Source: Duganella flavida | GTDB lineage: Bacteria > Pseudomonadota > Gammaproteobacteria > Burkholderiales > Burkholderiaceae_D | NCBI RefSeq assembly: GCF_009857445.1 | Contig: NZ_WWCN01000001.1 | Location: 248,001 to 312,000, forward strand | Direction of reading: 5' to 3' | Length of the DNA stretch: 64,000 nucleotides | Part shown: positions 35,954 to 46,758 of the stretch, piece by piece | Numbering within the stretch: the stretch's first letter is position 1 | Layout of the letters: each line of letters opens with the position of its first letter | Position numbers and translations under genes: made by a program | The notes under the pieces: model-generated | Seen by the model: the letters and a program-made list of their open reading frames with translations, nothing else | Database searches by the model: none | What the model was told of the DNA's origin: nothing

Positions 35954-37231
35954 ATGTCCCAATTTTCGTACAAAGACGGCGTGCTGCACGCCGAAGGCGC
36001 CTCGCTGAGCGCTATTGCTGAACAATTCGGCACCCCGACCTACGTCTACTCCAAGGCCGCCCTGCTGGCCAATTTCGCCTCCTACGCCGACGCCTGCAAG
36101 GGCCGCGACGCGCTGGTGTGCTACGCCATGAAGGCCAACTCGAATCTGGCGATTCTGGATTTGCTGGCGCGCCAGGGCGCGGGCTTCGACATCGTCTCCG
36201 GCGGCGAACTGCTGCGCGTGCTGGCGGCGGGCGGCGATCCGCGCAAAGTGATCTTCTCGGGCGTGGGCAAGAGCGTGGAAGAAATGCGCCTGGCGCTGAG
36301 CCACGACATCCTGTGCTTCAACGTTGAATCGATTCCTGAGCTGCACCGCCTGAACGAAGTGGCCGGCGCCATGGACAAGAAAGCCCGCATCTCGCTGCGC
36401 GTGAACCCGAACGTGGATGCCAAGACCCACCCGTACATCGCCACTGGCCTGAAAGCCAACAAGTTCGGCGTGGCGTTTGATGATGCGTTAGAAACCTACC
36501 GCACTGCGGCCAAGCTGCCGCACCTGGACGTGTCGGGCATCGACTGCCACATCGGCTCGCAGCTGCTGGACGACGCGCCGCTGCTGGAAGCGCTGGACCG
36601 CCTGATCGAACTGATCGACCAACTGGGCGCGGAAGGCATCGAGTTGCACCACCTGGACATCGGCGGCGGCATTGGTATCGACTACCGTGAAGCAGGCGAA
36701 TCGGCACCGGTACCGGTGGGGGACTACCTGGGCCGTTTGTTCGCCAAGATCGATGCATGGCGCGCAGCGCGCCACAGCGGCAAAGGCATCAAAGTCATCT
36801 TCGAGCCGGGCCGTTCCATCGTGGGCGATACCGGCGTGCTGCTGACCAAAGTGGAATTCATCAAACACGGCGAAGAGAAAAACTTCTGCATCGTGGATGC
36901 GGCCATGAACGACATGGCGCGTCCGGCCTTGTACCAGGCGTGGATGGACATGCAGCCGGTAGTGCAAGGCAGCGCAGCGGCGGCGGATTACGACGTAGTC
37001 GGCCCGATCTGCGAATCCGGCGACTGGCTGGCGCGCGACCGTACGCTGGCAGTGGAAGCCGGCGACCTGCTGGTGATGCACACCGCCGGCGCCTACGGCA
37101 TGACCATGGCCTCCAACTACAACACCCGCGGCCGCGCCGCCGAAGTGATCGTTGACGGCGAGGTCCTGCACCTGGTCCGCAAACGCGAAAACCCAGCCGA
37201 CCTGTACGCGCTGGAATCCGTCATCAAATAA
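35954..37231 (+). CDS. lysA: Diaminopimelate decarboxylase
   Basis: A 425-residue PLP enzyme making lysine from meso-DAP. The PLP lysine is in VCYAMKANSNLAIL, and GFDIVSGGELLRVL, HIGSQL, LDIGGGIGIDY, FEPGRSIVGDTG and CESGDWLARDR are the standard substrate and PLP contacts. It is co-transcribed with lptM. A large palindrome 8 bp after its stop may end transcription. Confidence 0.98.
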   Translation: MSQFSYKDGVLHAEGASLSAIAEQFGTPTYVYSKAALLANFASYADACKGRDALVCYAMKANSNLAILDLLARQGAGFDIVSGGELLRVLAAGGDPRKVIFSGVGKSVEEMRLALSHDILCFNVESIPELHRLNEVAGAMDKKARISLRVNPNVDAKTHPYIATGLKANKFGVAFDDALETYRTAAKLPHLDVSGIDCHIGSQLLDDAPLLEALDRLIELIDQLGAEGIELHHLDIGGGIGIDYREAGESAPVPVGDYLGRLFAKIDAWRAARHSGKGIKVIFEPGRSIVGDTGVLLTKVEFIKHGEEKNFCIVDAAMNDMARPALYQAWMDMQPVVQGSAAAADYDVVGPICESGDWLARDRTLAVEAGDLLVMHTAGAYGMTMASNYNTRGRAAEVIVDGEVLHLVRKRENPADLYALESVIK

Positions 37232-37239
37232 ACCCAACC

Positions 37240-37330
37240 CGGGGTCAGCTCTGTCATTTGGACAAGCGCGCACGATATTTGAGCAATATCAATACGCGAA
37301 TTATTTGTCCGAATGACAGAGCTGACCCCG
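37240..37330. repeat. 91-bp palindromic element (REP/MITE-like)
   Basis: Two 26-base arms (37240-37265 and 37305-37330) are inverted copies with a single mismatch and begin with cggggtcagctctgtcat. The 39-base interior contains a second small hairpin (gatatt/aatatc). The element fills the gap between convergent lysA and the solute-binding-protein-like gene, the usual site of REP-type elements that carry GGGGTCAG ends. No transposase is present, so it would be a non-autonomous copy. It could also act as a bidirectional terminator. Confidence 0.8.
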
Positions 37331-37336
37331 AAGTTT

Positions 37337-38218
37337 TTACGGCTTGCGCAGCAGCATCGGCGGTTCCGCTGCGTAGGCTTTCGGGAGGGTGGGATTGCTC
37401 AGCAACAGGCAGCGCGTGGTGCTGGATTTGAGTTGTTTGATTTCTTTTTGGAAGTGGCGCGCGACCAGTTCGTCCAGCGAGCCGTCGCGCTTGGCCAGCG
37501 CCAGGCCGCTTTCTAGCCGCTCGGCTAATTTGGGTTCGCTAATGCTGACGTAGAACAGGGTCGGCAACGGGTAGTACAGCACCAGGTCCGGCACCACCGC
37601 CAGTTGCGGCGTCAACACGGAATCAGCTTCGGTCACGCTGAGCGGCAGGTAGTCGAAACGTTTGTTGACCAGCATGTCCACCAGCGTCGCTACGTTGCCG
37701 CTGTCGTCTACGTTGTAGCCGTTGTGGCGCAGCACAGTAACGTCGACCCAGCCACGTCCTAAGCCCGCGATTTTTTGCTTCAACTGGGCCGCGTCCTTGA
37801 TTGCCTTGAACGCCGCCATTTCATCCTTGCGCACCACCAGCGCGCGATAGCCAAGCAAGCCTGACATGATAGGAATGTCGATCCGGATGTTGCGCTCCAG
37901 CGCGTCATCCGTCGCCATGTCGCGCCACGGCCCGGCGTGGATGTTCACACGCCGCCCTTTGCGGATTTCCACGTTGATGCGCGAGGTGCTCATGGCGTCC
38001 GACACGCGGGTGACGGAGAACGGTCCATGCGTGGCAACGGTCTTTTCCAGCGCCAGTGTCAGCACCGCGACCTGGTAATCGTCGCGCCGCGGCGTGAGTC
38101 CCCAGTCCCAGTAACGATAGGCCATGACGGCGGCAGCCGCGCGCGCATTCCATACACCCAGCGTCAACGACGCCAGCGCCATCAGGATGCTGCGCCGCAG
38201 TGGACCGCTCGGTTTCAT
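37337..38218 (-). CDS. Solute-binding-protein-like (SBP_bac_3) exported protein
   Basis: A 293-residue protein with an N-terminal signal region (RRSILMALASLTLGVWNARA). The fold pattern matches the periplasmic amino-acid-binding family, with stretches such as LGYRALVVRKDEMAAF and LVDMLVNKRFDYLPLS that mark a ligand-binding domain. No transporter permease or ATPase is nearby. Stand-alone copies are numerous in Oxalobacteraceae and may be sensors or orphan binding proteins. The conserved cysteine near the C-terminus (TTRCLLLSNP) is unusual for the family core. The ligand is unknown. Confidence 0.78.
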   Translation of the reverse strand: MKPSGPLRRSILMALASLTLGVWNARAAAAVMAYRYWDWGLTPRRDDYQVAVLTLALEKTVATHGPFSVTRVSDAMSTSRINVEIRKGRRVNIHAGPWRDMATDDALERNIRIDIPIMSGLLGYRALVVRKDEMAAFKAIKDAAQLKQKIAGLGRGWVDVTVLRHNGYNVDDSGNVATLVDMLVNKRFDYLPLSVTEADSVLTPQLAVVPDLVLYYPLPTLFYVSISEPKLAERLESGLALAKRDGSLDELVARHFQKEIKQLKSSTTRCLLLSNPTLPKAYAAEPPMLLRKP

Positions 38219-38227
38219 GCAAACAGT

Positions 38228-38836
38228 CTATGCCATGTTGCGCCGCGTTGCCACCCACCAGTAGAGGCGCGCCAGCAACAGCGCACCGAGCACGCTGCCA
38301 AAGATGATCGGCTGGGTAAAGTTGTGCTTGCCCGCTTTCATCCACCAGAAGTGCAATATGGCCAGCGGTGCAATCACGTACACCAGGCGATGCAGCCATT
38401 GCCAGCGCTTGCCGCCCAGACGCTTGATCATGCCGTTGGTGCTGGTGACGGCCAGCGGTATCAGCAGCACGAAGGCGATGAAGCCTACCGTGATGAAGGG
38501 ACGCTTCAACACGTCTTTCAGCATCTCTTGCACGTCGAAGAAATGATCGAACCACAGGAAGGTCATGAAGTGCAGAAAGCTGTAGAAGAATACGTACAGT
38601 CCCAGCATACGGCGCAGCTTGATCAGCCAGTTCCAGCCACTCAGCTTGCGCAGCGGCGTCACCGCCAGCACCATGCACAGGAAGTACAAGGTCCAGTCGC
38701 CGGTGCCGCGCGTGATGAATTCCAGCGGATCGACCAGTTGCCCGGTCACGGTCAGGTAGACCATGCGCAGCAAGGGCGCCAGCGCCAGCACAAACACGGC
38801 GCCCTTGAGCCAGCTGACTTGTTTGGTGCTCAGCAT
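38228..38836 (-). CDS. msrQ: Haem-binding membrane subunit MsrQ
   Basis: A 202-residue protein with six hydrophobic segments of the ferric-reductase-like fold. Candidate haem ligands are in YSFLHFMTFLWFDHFF, WQWLHRLVYV and AILHFWWMKAG. MsrQ passes electrons from the quinone pool or flavin reductase to MsrP for repair of methionine sulfoxide in periplasmic proteins. Its start overlaps the msrP stop by one base. Confidence 0.95.
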   Translation of the reverse strand: MLSTKQVSWLKGAVFVLALAPLLRMVYLTVTGQLVDPLEFITRGTGDWTLYFLCMVLAVTPLRKLSGWNWLIKLRRMLGLYVFFYSFLHFMTFLWFDHFFDVQEMLKDVLKRPFITVGFIAFVLLIPLAVTSTNGMIKRLGGKRWQWLHRLVYVIAPLAILHFWWMKAGKHNFTQPIIFGSVLGALLLARLYWWVATRRNMA

Positions 38837-39795
38837 CAGTAGAACTTTTTCAAATCCATGCCGGCGTACAGCGGTGCGACGTCAGCGTAGCCGTTGAACA
38901 TCAGGGTCTTGCGCTTGCGCGCGAGGAAACCGTCTTCGCCGATACGGCGCTCGGAGGCTTGCGACCAGCGTGGGTGGTCGACGTCCGGATTCACGTTGGA
39001 GTAGAAACCGTATTCGTTCGGCGCGGACAGGTTCCACGAGGTACGCGGCTGGTCTTTGACGAAGCGGATTTTGACGATCGACTTGGCCGACTTGAAGCCG
39101 TACTTCCACGGCAGCACCATGCGCACCGGCGCGCCGTTCTGGTTCGGCAGCACGTCGCCGTACATGCCGAAGGTGAGCAGCGCCAGCGGGTGGTTGGCTT
39201 CGTCGATGCGCAGGCCTTCGGTGTATGGCCACTGCAGCACGCGGCTGCCGACGCCCGGCATTTGCTTCTTGTCGGCCAGTGTGACAAATTCCACGTACTT
39301 GGCGTTGCCGGTCGGCTCCACCTTCTTGATGATTTCGGAGAACGAGTAGCCAATCCACGGGATCACCATCGACCAGCCTTCCACGCAGCGCAAACGGTAC
39401 ACGCGCTCTTCCAGCGGCGCCAGCTTGAGCAGCGCGTCGAGATCGAGCGTCATCGGCTTCTTCACTTCGCCTTCGATGCTGACGGTCCACGGACGCGTTT
39501 TCAATGAGCCAGCGTAGATGGCCGGCTCGCTCTTGTCGGTGCCGAATTCGTAGTAGTTGTTGTAGGTGGTGGCGTCTTTGTAGGCGGTGTGCTTGTCCAT
39601 CGCCGAGAAGGCGGGATTCAGCGTGGCAGCCAGCTTGGGACCGTTTTGAGCAAAGGCCTCATGCATGCCGCCCAGCGCAGCCGCGCCGACGGCGACTTGC
39701 TTCATGAAGTTGCGGCGCGACTCATACATCTCGCGCGGCGTGATTTCAGAAGAAAACGGCAGGTCGATGCCGTTAGGACTACGCTTGATCAGCAT
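38836..39795 (-). CDS. msrP: Periplasmic methionine sulfoxide reductase, catalytic subunit MsrP
   Basis: A 319-residue molybdopterin enzyme of the sulfite-oxidase fold. A Tat signal is visible ([18 protein letters not shown], twin Arg at about residues 27-28), so it is exported folded with its cofactor. The Mo-ligating cysteine is in [16 protein letters not shown]. It repairs oxidised methionines together with MsrQ, with which it is translationally coupled. A spacer of 70 bp separates it from ccsB. Confidence 0.97.
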   Translation of the reverse strand: MLIKRSPNGIDLPFSSEITPREMYESRRNFMKQVAVGAAALGGMHEAFAQNGPKLAATLNPAFSAMDKHTAYKDATTYNNYYEFGTDKSEPAIYAGSLKTRPWTVSIEGEVKKPMTLDLDALLKLAPLEERVYRLRCVEGWSMVIPWIGYSFSEIIKKVEPTGNAKYVEFVTLADKKQMPGVGSRVLQWPYTEGLRIDEANHPLALLTFGMYGDVLPNQNGAPVRMVLPWKYGFKSAKSIVKIRFVKDQPRTSWNLSAPNEYGFYSNVNPDVDHPRWSQASERRIGEDGFLARKRKTLMFNGYADVAPLYAGMDLKKFY

Positions 39796-39865
39796 GATGG
39801 CTCCGGTAGATTCGTGTAGGGCTCAACCTTACACCAATCTGCCGGCGCAAATATTAAACTTCCGT

Positions 39866-41020
39866 TTACAACTTGCCGTAGGAGTGCAGGCCGGACAGGA
39901 ACATGTTCACGCCCAGGAAGGCGAAGGTGGTGACCAGCAGCCCCACCAGCGCCCACCAGGCCGCCGGACGGCCACGCAGGCCGTTCACCAGGCGCATGTG
40001 CAGCCAGGCCGCGTAGTTGAGCCAGACGATCAGCGCCCAGGTCTCTTTCGGGTCCCACGACCAGTAGCCGCCCCACGCTTCCGCCGCCCACAGCGCCCCC
40101 AGGATGGTGGCGATGGTGAAGAAGGCGAAGCCGGCCGAGATGGCTTTGTACATCACGTCATCCAGCACTTCTTCCGACGGCAGGCGGTCCTTCAGATAGC
40201 CCGAGGTTTTCAGCAGATAGGCCGAGGCCACCATTGCCGCCAAGGCAAAGTTGCCATAGCCGATGAAGTTGGCCGGCACGTGGATTTTCATCCACCAGCT
40301 TTGCAGCGCCGGCAGCAGCGGCTGGATATCAGCGGCGTTGCGCGAGGTGGTGTACCACATCAGGAAGCCGATCGCGGCCGAGATCACCAGCAGCACGAAC
40401 GGGCCCATCTGGCGGGTGGCGTAGCGCTGCTCGAAGTACAGGTAGAACATTGCGGTGATCAGCGAGAACAGGATGAACACTTCGTACAGGTTGGAGACCG
40501 GGATGTGGCCGACGTCGGAGCCAATCAGGTAGGACTCGAACCAGCGCACCATCATGGCAGTCCAGCCCAGCACCACGGCGGACCAGCACAGCTTGGAGCC
40601 GATGCTCGACGCCGCGCCCGAACGGCCGGCAAAACCGAGCCAGTAGAACACGGTGGAGATGACGAACATCACGCTCATCCACAGTACCGCCGATTGGCTC
40701 GACAGCATCATGCGCAGCCAGAATTTCTTGCTGCCGTTGTCGAGCTGGCCGGCGTACATGAAGATGGCCCATAGCGACAGCAGCGCCACCAGCGGCATCA
40801 CCCAGCGTACCGGCTTCCAATGCCAGCCCAGCGCGGCAAAGGTCGGCACGGCGGCCAGCAGGATGCCCTGCTCGTAGACGTCCATGAAGTGGCCGTAGCG
40901 GTTCAGCGCGAACACGGCGCCGGCCAGCAGGGCCAGTGCAAACAGCCAGTCGATGGCAGTCAGGCGCTTGAAGTAGCCTGGCGCTTGCTGATACGTTTGC
41001 TGGGATTGGGTCAGTTCCAT
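39866..41020 (-). CDS. ccsB: System II cytochrome c assembly protein CcsB (CcsA/ResC type)
   Basis: A 384-residue polytopic membrane protein with about eight helices. The haem-handling tryptophan-rich motif GGYWSWDPKETWALIVW near the C-terminus is diagnostic of the CcsA/ResC family, with histidines in flanking loops. With ResB it transports haem and attaches it to apocytochromes. It starts 13 bp after the resB stop. Naming is confusing in this family (CcsA, CcsB and ResC are used for homologues). Confidence 0.95.
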   Translation of the reverse strand: MELTQSQQTYQQAPGYFKRLTAIDWLFALALLAGAVFALNRYGHFMDVYEQGILLAAVPTFAALGWHWKPVRWVMPLVALLSLWAIFMYAGQLDNGSKKFWLRMMLSSQSAVLWMSVMFVISTVFYWLGFAGRSGAASSIGSKLCWSAVVLGWTAMMVRWFESYLIGSDVGHIPVSNLYEVFILFSLITAMFYLYFEQRYATRQMGPFVLLVISAAIGFLMWYTTSRNAADIQPLLPALQSWWMKIHVPANFIGYGNFALAAMVASAYLLKTSGYLKDRLPSEEVLDDVMYKAISAGFAFFTIATILGALWAAEAWGGYWSWDPKETWALIVWLNYAAWLHMRLVNGLRGRPAAWWALVGLLVTTFAFLGVNMFLSGLHSYGKL

Positions 41021-41033
41021 TGTGTTCTCCGGC

Positions 41034-43118
41034 TTATGCTGCTTGTGGCAGCTTTTGCTTCAGTGTTTCAAATTCGCGTTCAAAGTCCAGCGTCTTGCGC
41101 TGGGTGCTCATGGCCATCAGCGCCTCACTCGCACCGCCGTTGGTGTCGTCCTTGATCCAGATCCACAGGCGGCGCTCGCGGATGTAGAACATGGCGAACA
41201 CGCCCAGCACCAGGAACAGGCAGCCCAGATAGACCACGTTCTTGCCCGGCGAACGGGTGACCTGGAAGACCGAGGCTTTGATTTCGGTAAAGTCATCCAG
41301 CTGCAGGTAGACCGGCGCGCCGTAGAAGAAGGCGTCCGACAGCGCGTTGGTGGCCAATTGCAGGAAGCGGGCGTGGGTTTCGTTTTCCGCGACCGGCTCC
41401 AGTCCTTCCTTGGCGCGCGCGACTTGCCACAGGTCCCACAGGCTGCCGTTCAAAATCTTCATCACCACGTCAGCGGCTTTTTCCTGTTCGGCTGCGGGAA
41501 TCTTTTCGAGGAATTGCGAGACAGCCATGAAGCCAGCCGATTTGTCGCTGCCGGCGAAGATGGTCAGGCTCTTGTCAGCCGAGGCTTGCAGCTGGGTGCG
41601 CAGCGCGTCGCCAGCGGCCGATTTCGGCGTGGCGCGTTCGGCGTAGCGCTGGGCAGCGGCGGCGCGCAGTGCCGGATCTTGCAGCGCGGCGCGCAGGCGC
41701 ATCCATTCGGCGATGCTGTAGCCGTCGTCGGCCGGAATGCGCAGGTAGCTGAAGTTGTCCGATGGGTTGGCGCGCATGCCGGCCAGGAACACGGTGGCGC
41801 CGTCGATGGTCACCGGCTGCATGTAGTTCTGGTATTCGCGCGCCTGGCCGGTCTTGTCGCGCAGTTTATAGCTGACGCTCGGGCCGACGTTTTTCAGGTT
41901 CTTGTTGTTGGCGTTCTTGCCGGCCGAGCCCATGTGCTCGCCTAGTTCTTCCTGCAGACTCTTGCCCTTCTTCACCGCGCGCGGATCATCGGTCGGTGCG
42001 ACGTTTTCCACGTTGAACGGACGGAAGCCGGACCACTCGACGGTGTAGGCGTCGTCCAGCGGGGTGGTCGCGCCCACTTCGCCGGCGATGTCGAAACGTT
42101 TGCTGCCGGTGCCCGCCATCGGGAAGCCGGTGAGCTTGAGTTTGCTGCCGCCGTCTTCAAAGCTGGACTGGTAGATGGCCACGCCCTTGAAGATCAACGG
42201 CTTGTTGACCTCGATGGTGGCCTTGACCGTTTCGCCAGTCTGGTTGTCGCGCACTTCCACATCGCTGGCAAACAGCTTGGGCATGCCGGTGCTGTAGAAA
42301 TCGATGGTGAATTTTTTCAGGTTGATGGTGAACGGCAGTTCCTGGATCAGCACACCGTCCGGACGGTTCAGGATGGCGGTGCTGCTGTTCTGACCTTCCG
42401 GAATCATGGTGTTGCCACGGAAGGTAGGGTTGCTGGTGCTGAGGCGATGCTCCGGTGCCACTTGCGAAATCAGGCCGCTGCCATTGAATGGTGTTTTACC
42501 GAAGAACCATTCCTGCAGGCGGATCGGGATGTCCGAATCCAGCAAGCCGCCAAGGCAAATAATCACGATGGCGCTGTGCGCAAAGATGTAACCGAACTTG
42601 TTGGCCGCGCCCTGCTTGGCGGCGACCAGCGTGCCATTTTCTTTTTCGACCAGTTTCACCTTGTAGCCAGCATCCACCAGGCGCGCTGCGCTTTGCTGCG
42701 CCAGCGCAGCACGCGTCAGCGGGGCACGCCACTGCATCTTGTGGTGGAAATTGAGCAGCGAATTCTCGCGCACATTTTCACGCCAGCTGCGCATATCCTG
42801 CAACATCTTGGGGGCATTGCGCACGATGCACAGCGTGGTCGACGTCACCAGCGCGCCCATCAGCAGCAGGAACCACCAGGCCGAGTACACCGCATACAGC
42901 CCGAGCTTGCGGAACACTTCAAACCAGAAGGGACCAAATTGGTTGATGTAGTTGGCGCTGGGCTCGCCCTGCTTCATCACCGTGCCGATAATGGCGGCAA
43001 TCGCAATCATCGCCAGCAAGGCGATAGCGAAACGCATGGAGGAAATCAGTTCAACGATTTCAGCGACGAGGGGGCGACGGGTTTTCAGCTGGATGCCGGT
43101 GGTGCTGGGGCTACTCAT
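41034..43118 (-). CDS. resB: System II cytochrome c assembly protein ResB (Ccs1)
   Basis: A 694-residue protein with three N-terminal membrane helices (MRFAIALLAMIAIAAIIG, AWWFLLLMGALVTSTTL and FAHSAIVIICLGGLL), a very large periplasmic domain, and a last helix near the C-terminus (NVVYLGCLFLVLGVFAMFY). It presents apocytochrome and haem to the ligation site together with CcsB. The cytochrome c4 gene lies immediately upstream and is a likely client. Confidence 0.96.
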   Translation of the reverse strand: MSSPSTTGIQLKTRRPLVAEIVELISSMRFAIALLAMIAIAAIIGTVMKQGEPSANYINQFGPFWFEVFRKLGLYAVYSAWWFLLLMGALVTSTTLCIVRNAPKMLQDMRSWRENVRENSLLNFHHKMQWRAPLTRAALAQQSAARLVDAGYKVKLVEKENGTLVAAKQGAANKFGYIFAHSAIVIICLGGLLDSDIPIRLQEWFFGKTPFNGSGLISQVAPEHRLSTSNPTFRGNTMIPEGQNSSTAILNRPDGVLIQELPFTINLKKFTIDFYSTGMPKLFASDVEVRDNQTGETVKATIEVNKPLIFKGVAIYQSSFEDGGSKLKLTGFPMAGTGSKRFDIAGEVGATTPLDDAYTVEWSGFRPFNVENVAPTDDPRAVKKGKSLQEELGEHMGSAGKNANNKNLKNVGPSVSYKLRDKTGQAREYQNYMQPVTIDGATVFLAGMRANPSDNFSYLRIPADDGYSIAEWMRLRAALQDPALRAAAAQRYAERATPKSAAGDALRTQLQASADKSLTIFAGSDKSAGFMAVSQFLEKIPAAEQEKAADVVMKILNGSLWDLWQVARAKEGLEPVAENETHARFLQLATNALSDAFFYGAPVYLQLDDFTEIKASVFQVTRSPGKNVVYLGCLFLVLGVFAMFYIRERRLWIWIKDDTNGGASEALMAMSTQRKTLDFEREFETLKQKLPQAA

Positions 43119-43154
43119 GCGTATTCAGATTCTTTAAAAAAGACAGCATACCAA

Positions 43155-43186
43155 CAAAAAGGGCAGCATGCTCGCGCCGCCGCCCT
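43155..43186 (-). terminator. Likely terminator of the cytochrome c4 gene
   Basis: Eight-base arms agggcagc (43160-43167) and gccgccct (43179-43186) pair with one mismatch. On the minus strand the stem is followed by five T. It would partly separate cytochrome c4 from resB-ccsB. Confidence 0.6.
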
Positions 43187-43209
43187 CTTCTTTTTGGCTG
43201 TTGATGCGC

Positions 43210-43875
43210 TTATTTCAAGCCGGCCACGTAGTCTGCAACGGCCTTCATTTCTTCATCGGACATGCGCTTGGCAATGGTCGCCATTTCCACACTCTTGCGG
43301 GTGCCAGCCTTGAACAGGCCCAGCTGGGCTACCGTGTAGTCCTGGTGCTGGCCCGACAGGCGTGGATACTGCACCGGGATGCCGGCGCCCGAGGCGCCGT
43401 GACAGCTGGCACAGGCCGGCACATTCTTTTCCGCGATGCCGCCACGGTAAATCTTCTTGCCCAGCTCGATGGTGTCCTTGTTCTTGGCCGCACCCGGCTT
43501 GGCCGCTTGCGACACCAGCCATGCTGCGACGTTGTGCTTTTCCTCATCGGTCAACAACTTGGCGTAGGTCGTCATGATCGGTTGATTCCGGTCTGCGGTC
43601 GTAAAGTTCACCAGTTGTTTGTAAAGATAACCTTCATGCTGGCCAGCCAGCTTGGGGTTGACCGAGATGGTGGAATTACCTCCGGCGCCGTGGCAGGACA
43701 CGCACGCCGGCAAACCGCGGGCGTTGTCGCCATCGGTGAACAGGGCGGCGCCTTTGGCCGGGTCGATCTTGGGAGCAGCAGGAGCGGACTTGTGTTCGTC
43801 GGCCGACGCGGTGGCCGAAACGGCCAGCAAAGTGACAAACAGGGATTTTACAAACGGTGAAAACACACTATTCAT
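43210..43875 (-). CDS. Di-haem cytochrome c4
   Basis: A 221-residue periplasmic electron carrier with a signal peptide (ending in ATASA-DEH) and two mono-haem domains. Haem-binding CxxCH motifs are C58-C61-H62 and C155-C158-H159. The methionine axial ligands are probably in QPIMTTYAK and SVEMATIAKRM. Cytochromes c4 deliver electrons to cytochrome oxidases. Neighbouring resB-ccsB encode the machinery that would attach its haems. It is divergent from engB. Confidence 0.94.
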   Translation of the reverse strand: MNSVFSPFVKSLFVTLLAVSATASADEHKSAPAAPKIDPAKGAALFTDGDNARGLPACVSCHGAGGNSTISVNPKLAGQHEGYLYKQLVNFTTADRNQPIMTTYAKLLTDEEKHNVAAWLVSQAAKPGAAKNKDTIELGKKIYRGGIAEKNVPACASCHGASGAGIPVQYPRLSGQHQDYTVAQLGLFKAGTRKSVEMATIAKRMSDEEMKAVADYVAGLK

Positions 43876-44023
43876 TAAAGCACCCTAGTAGGAGTCTAAA
43901 AAGTTATGCACCAAAGTGACCCGCTGCAGCACCAAACCGTGCATAGAAGCACTCGGTAACCACTCATTGTACAATAGCTTAAAAAGATTCCCGCCTAAAA
44001 CTGTTGCTTTTCCTCCAATCCCC

Positions 44024-45719
<1,696 letters not shown>

Positions 45720-45724
45720 CCGGC

Positions 45725-46654
45725 TTAACGGTAAGGCTTCTTGTAGTCCGGGAAGAATTCCTTCATCAGGAACGCAAACATCTGGGCATCGTCCGCTGGA
45801 CGGGTGCTCAGGACCACCACGCGCCCCTGGCGTTTGGAGTCGAACGGCACTTCTTCCGGCCAGTCCTTGCGGATCAGTTCCATCACGCGGTGGATGACCG
45901 CGCTTTCAATGTCGGCCTCGGCGCCGCGATCAACGTGCACGGCTTGCAGCCATTCACGCTTGAAGTTCGAATTCCAGTGGCGGAACTTGACGTCCGCCGA
46001 GTTGGCACGCAGGTCCAGGATCTCCAGCAAGCCGCCCTTCTGCTCACGCTCGCCACTGGCCGAACGGCCTTGCGCACCCATGATGTTGGCCAGCGCAATA
46101 CGCTTGCCGCGTTCTGCTTCGGTCTCGGCTGGTGGCTGCGGCGTCGGCTGCGGATTCTGCGATTCCCGCGCGGCGCGGCGCTTGGCGATCATTTCCGACA
46201 TATCCTGTTCCGGCGGCGGCGTCATGGTCGCCTGTACCGGCGGCACATAGGTTTCCAGCTTCGGCGCGGCAGCCGGCGTGCTGCGGCTCATCGTCGGCTT
46301 TTGCGGCGGCGACGATTTGACGGCTTTTGGCTTTTCCGGCTTGGCTACCGGCTTGTTCGGTTTTTTCGGCTCGCTCAGCGGCGCGATGTAGACCATCTCG
46401 CCATGCTTGGCGGTGGTCGGCTTGACCGGTTTGTGTGTCGGCGAAAACAGGTAGTAGGCCACGCCCAGCAAGTGCAGCGCGATGGAGATGCCGATACCGA
46501 TTTTCTGGTTTTTGGACTTACGCTCCCACGTGGCGAAGCCATCCTGCGCCGATGGCAGGCGCTGGCCGCAAGTCTCGCAATAATCGGAATGCGCGGAGAG
46601 GATGTGGGAGTCGTGGTGCAAGATGCAAACCTGTTGAAACGCTGAAGTCGTCAA
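45725..46654 (-). CDS. Proline-rich single-helix membrane protein, unknown function
   Basis: A 309-residue protein not assigned to a family. The N-terminal 35 residues are rich in His and hold one CxxC (YCETCGQRLP), half of a zinc ribbon. One membrane helix follows (about residues 52-70, IGIGISIALHLLGVAYYLF). Residues 75-190 are Pro/Lys/Ala-rich, like the spacer of TonB or TolA proteins. The last ~100 residues form a folded domain (LEILDLRANSADVKFRHWN, RVVVLSTRPADDAQMFAFL). The plan suggests an inner-membrane protein whose rod crosses the periplasm. The stop is five bases from the hemB stop. The start could lie a few codons inside. Confidence 0.75.
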   Translation of the reverse strand: MTTSAFQQVCILHHDSHILSAHSDYCETCGQRLPSAQDGFATWERKSKNQKIGIGISIALHLLGVAYYLFSPTHKPVKPTTAKHGEMVYIAPLSEPKKPNKPVAKPEKPKAVKSSPPQKPTMSRSTPAAAPKLETYVPPVQATMTPPPEQDMSEMIAKRRAARESQNPQPTPQPPAETEAERGKRIALANIMGAQGRSASGEREQKGGLLEILDLRANSADVKFRHWNSNFKREWLQAVHVDRGAEADIESAVIHRVMELIRKDWPEEVPFDSKRQGRVVVLSTRPADDAQMFAFLMKEFFPDYKKPYR

Positions 46655-46758
46655 AGTGGGGCCATAGTGCCAGAGTCCCGCTCTTTTGGGAACCGCCGCA
46701 GGATAGCCACTTTACAAGTTCCGGCTCTTGACGGGTGTTACTGTATGTATCAATGGCT
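46655..46758. other. 104-bp spacer with an aaagtgg/ccacttt inverted repeat
   Basis: A 7-base inverted repeat (aaagtgg near 46654 and ccacttt near 46718) flanks about 55 bases in front of the proline-rich gene. The distance is long for a terminator; it could be a weak operator. Nothing else is evident. Confidence 0.25.
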
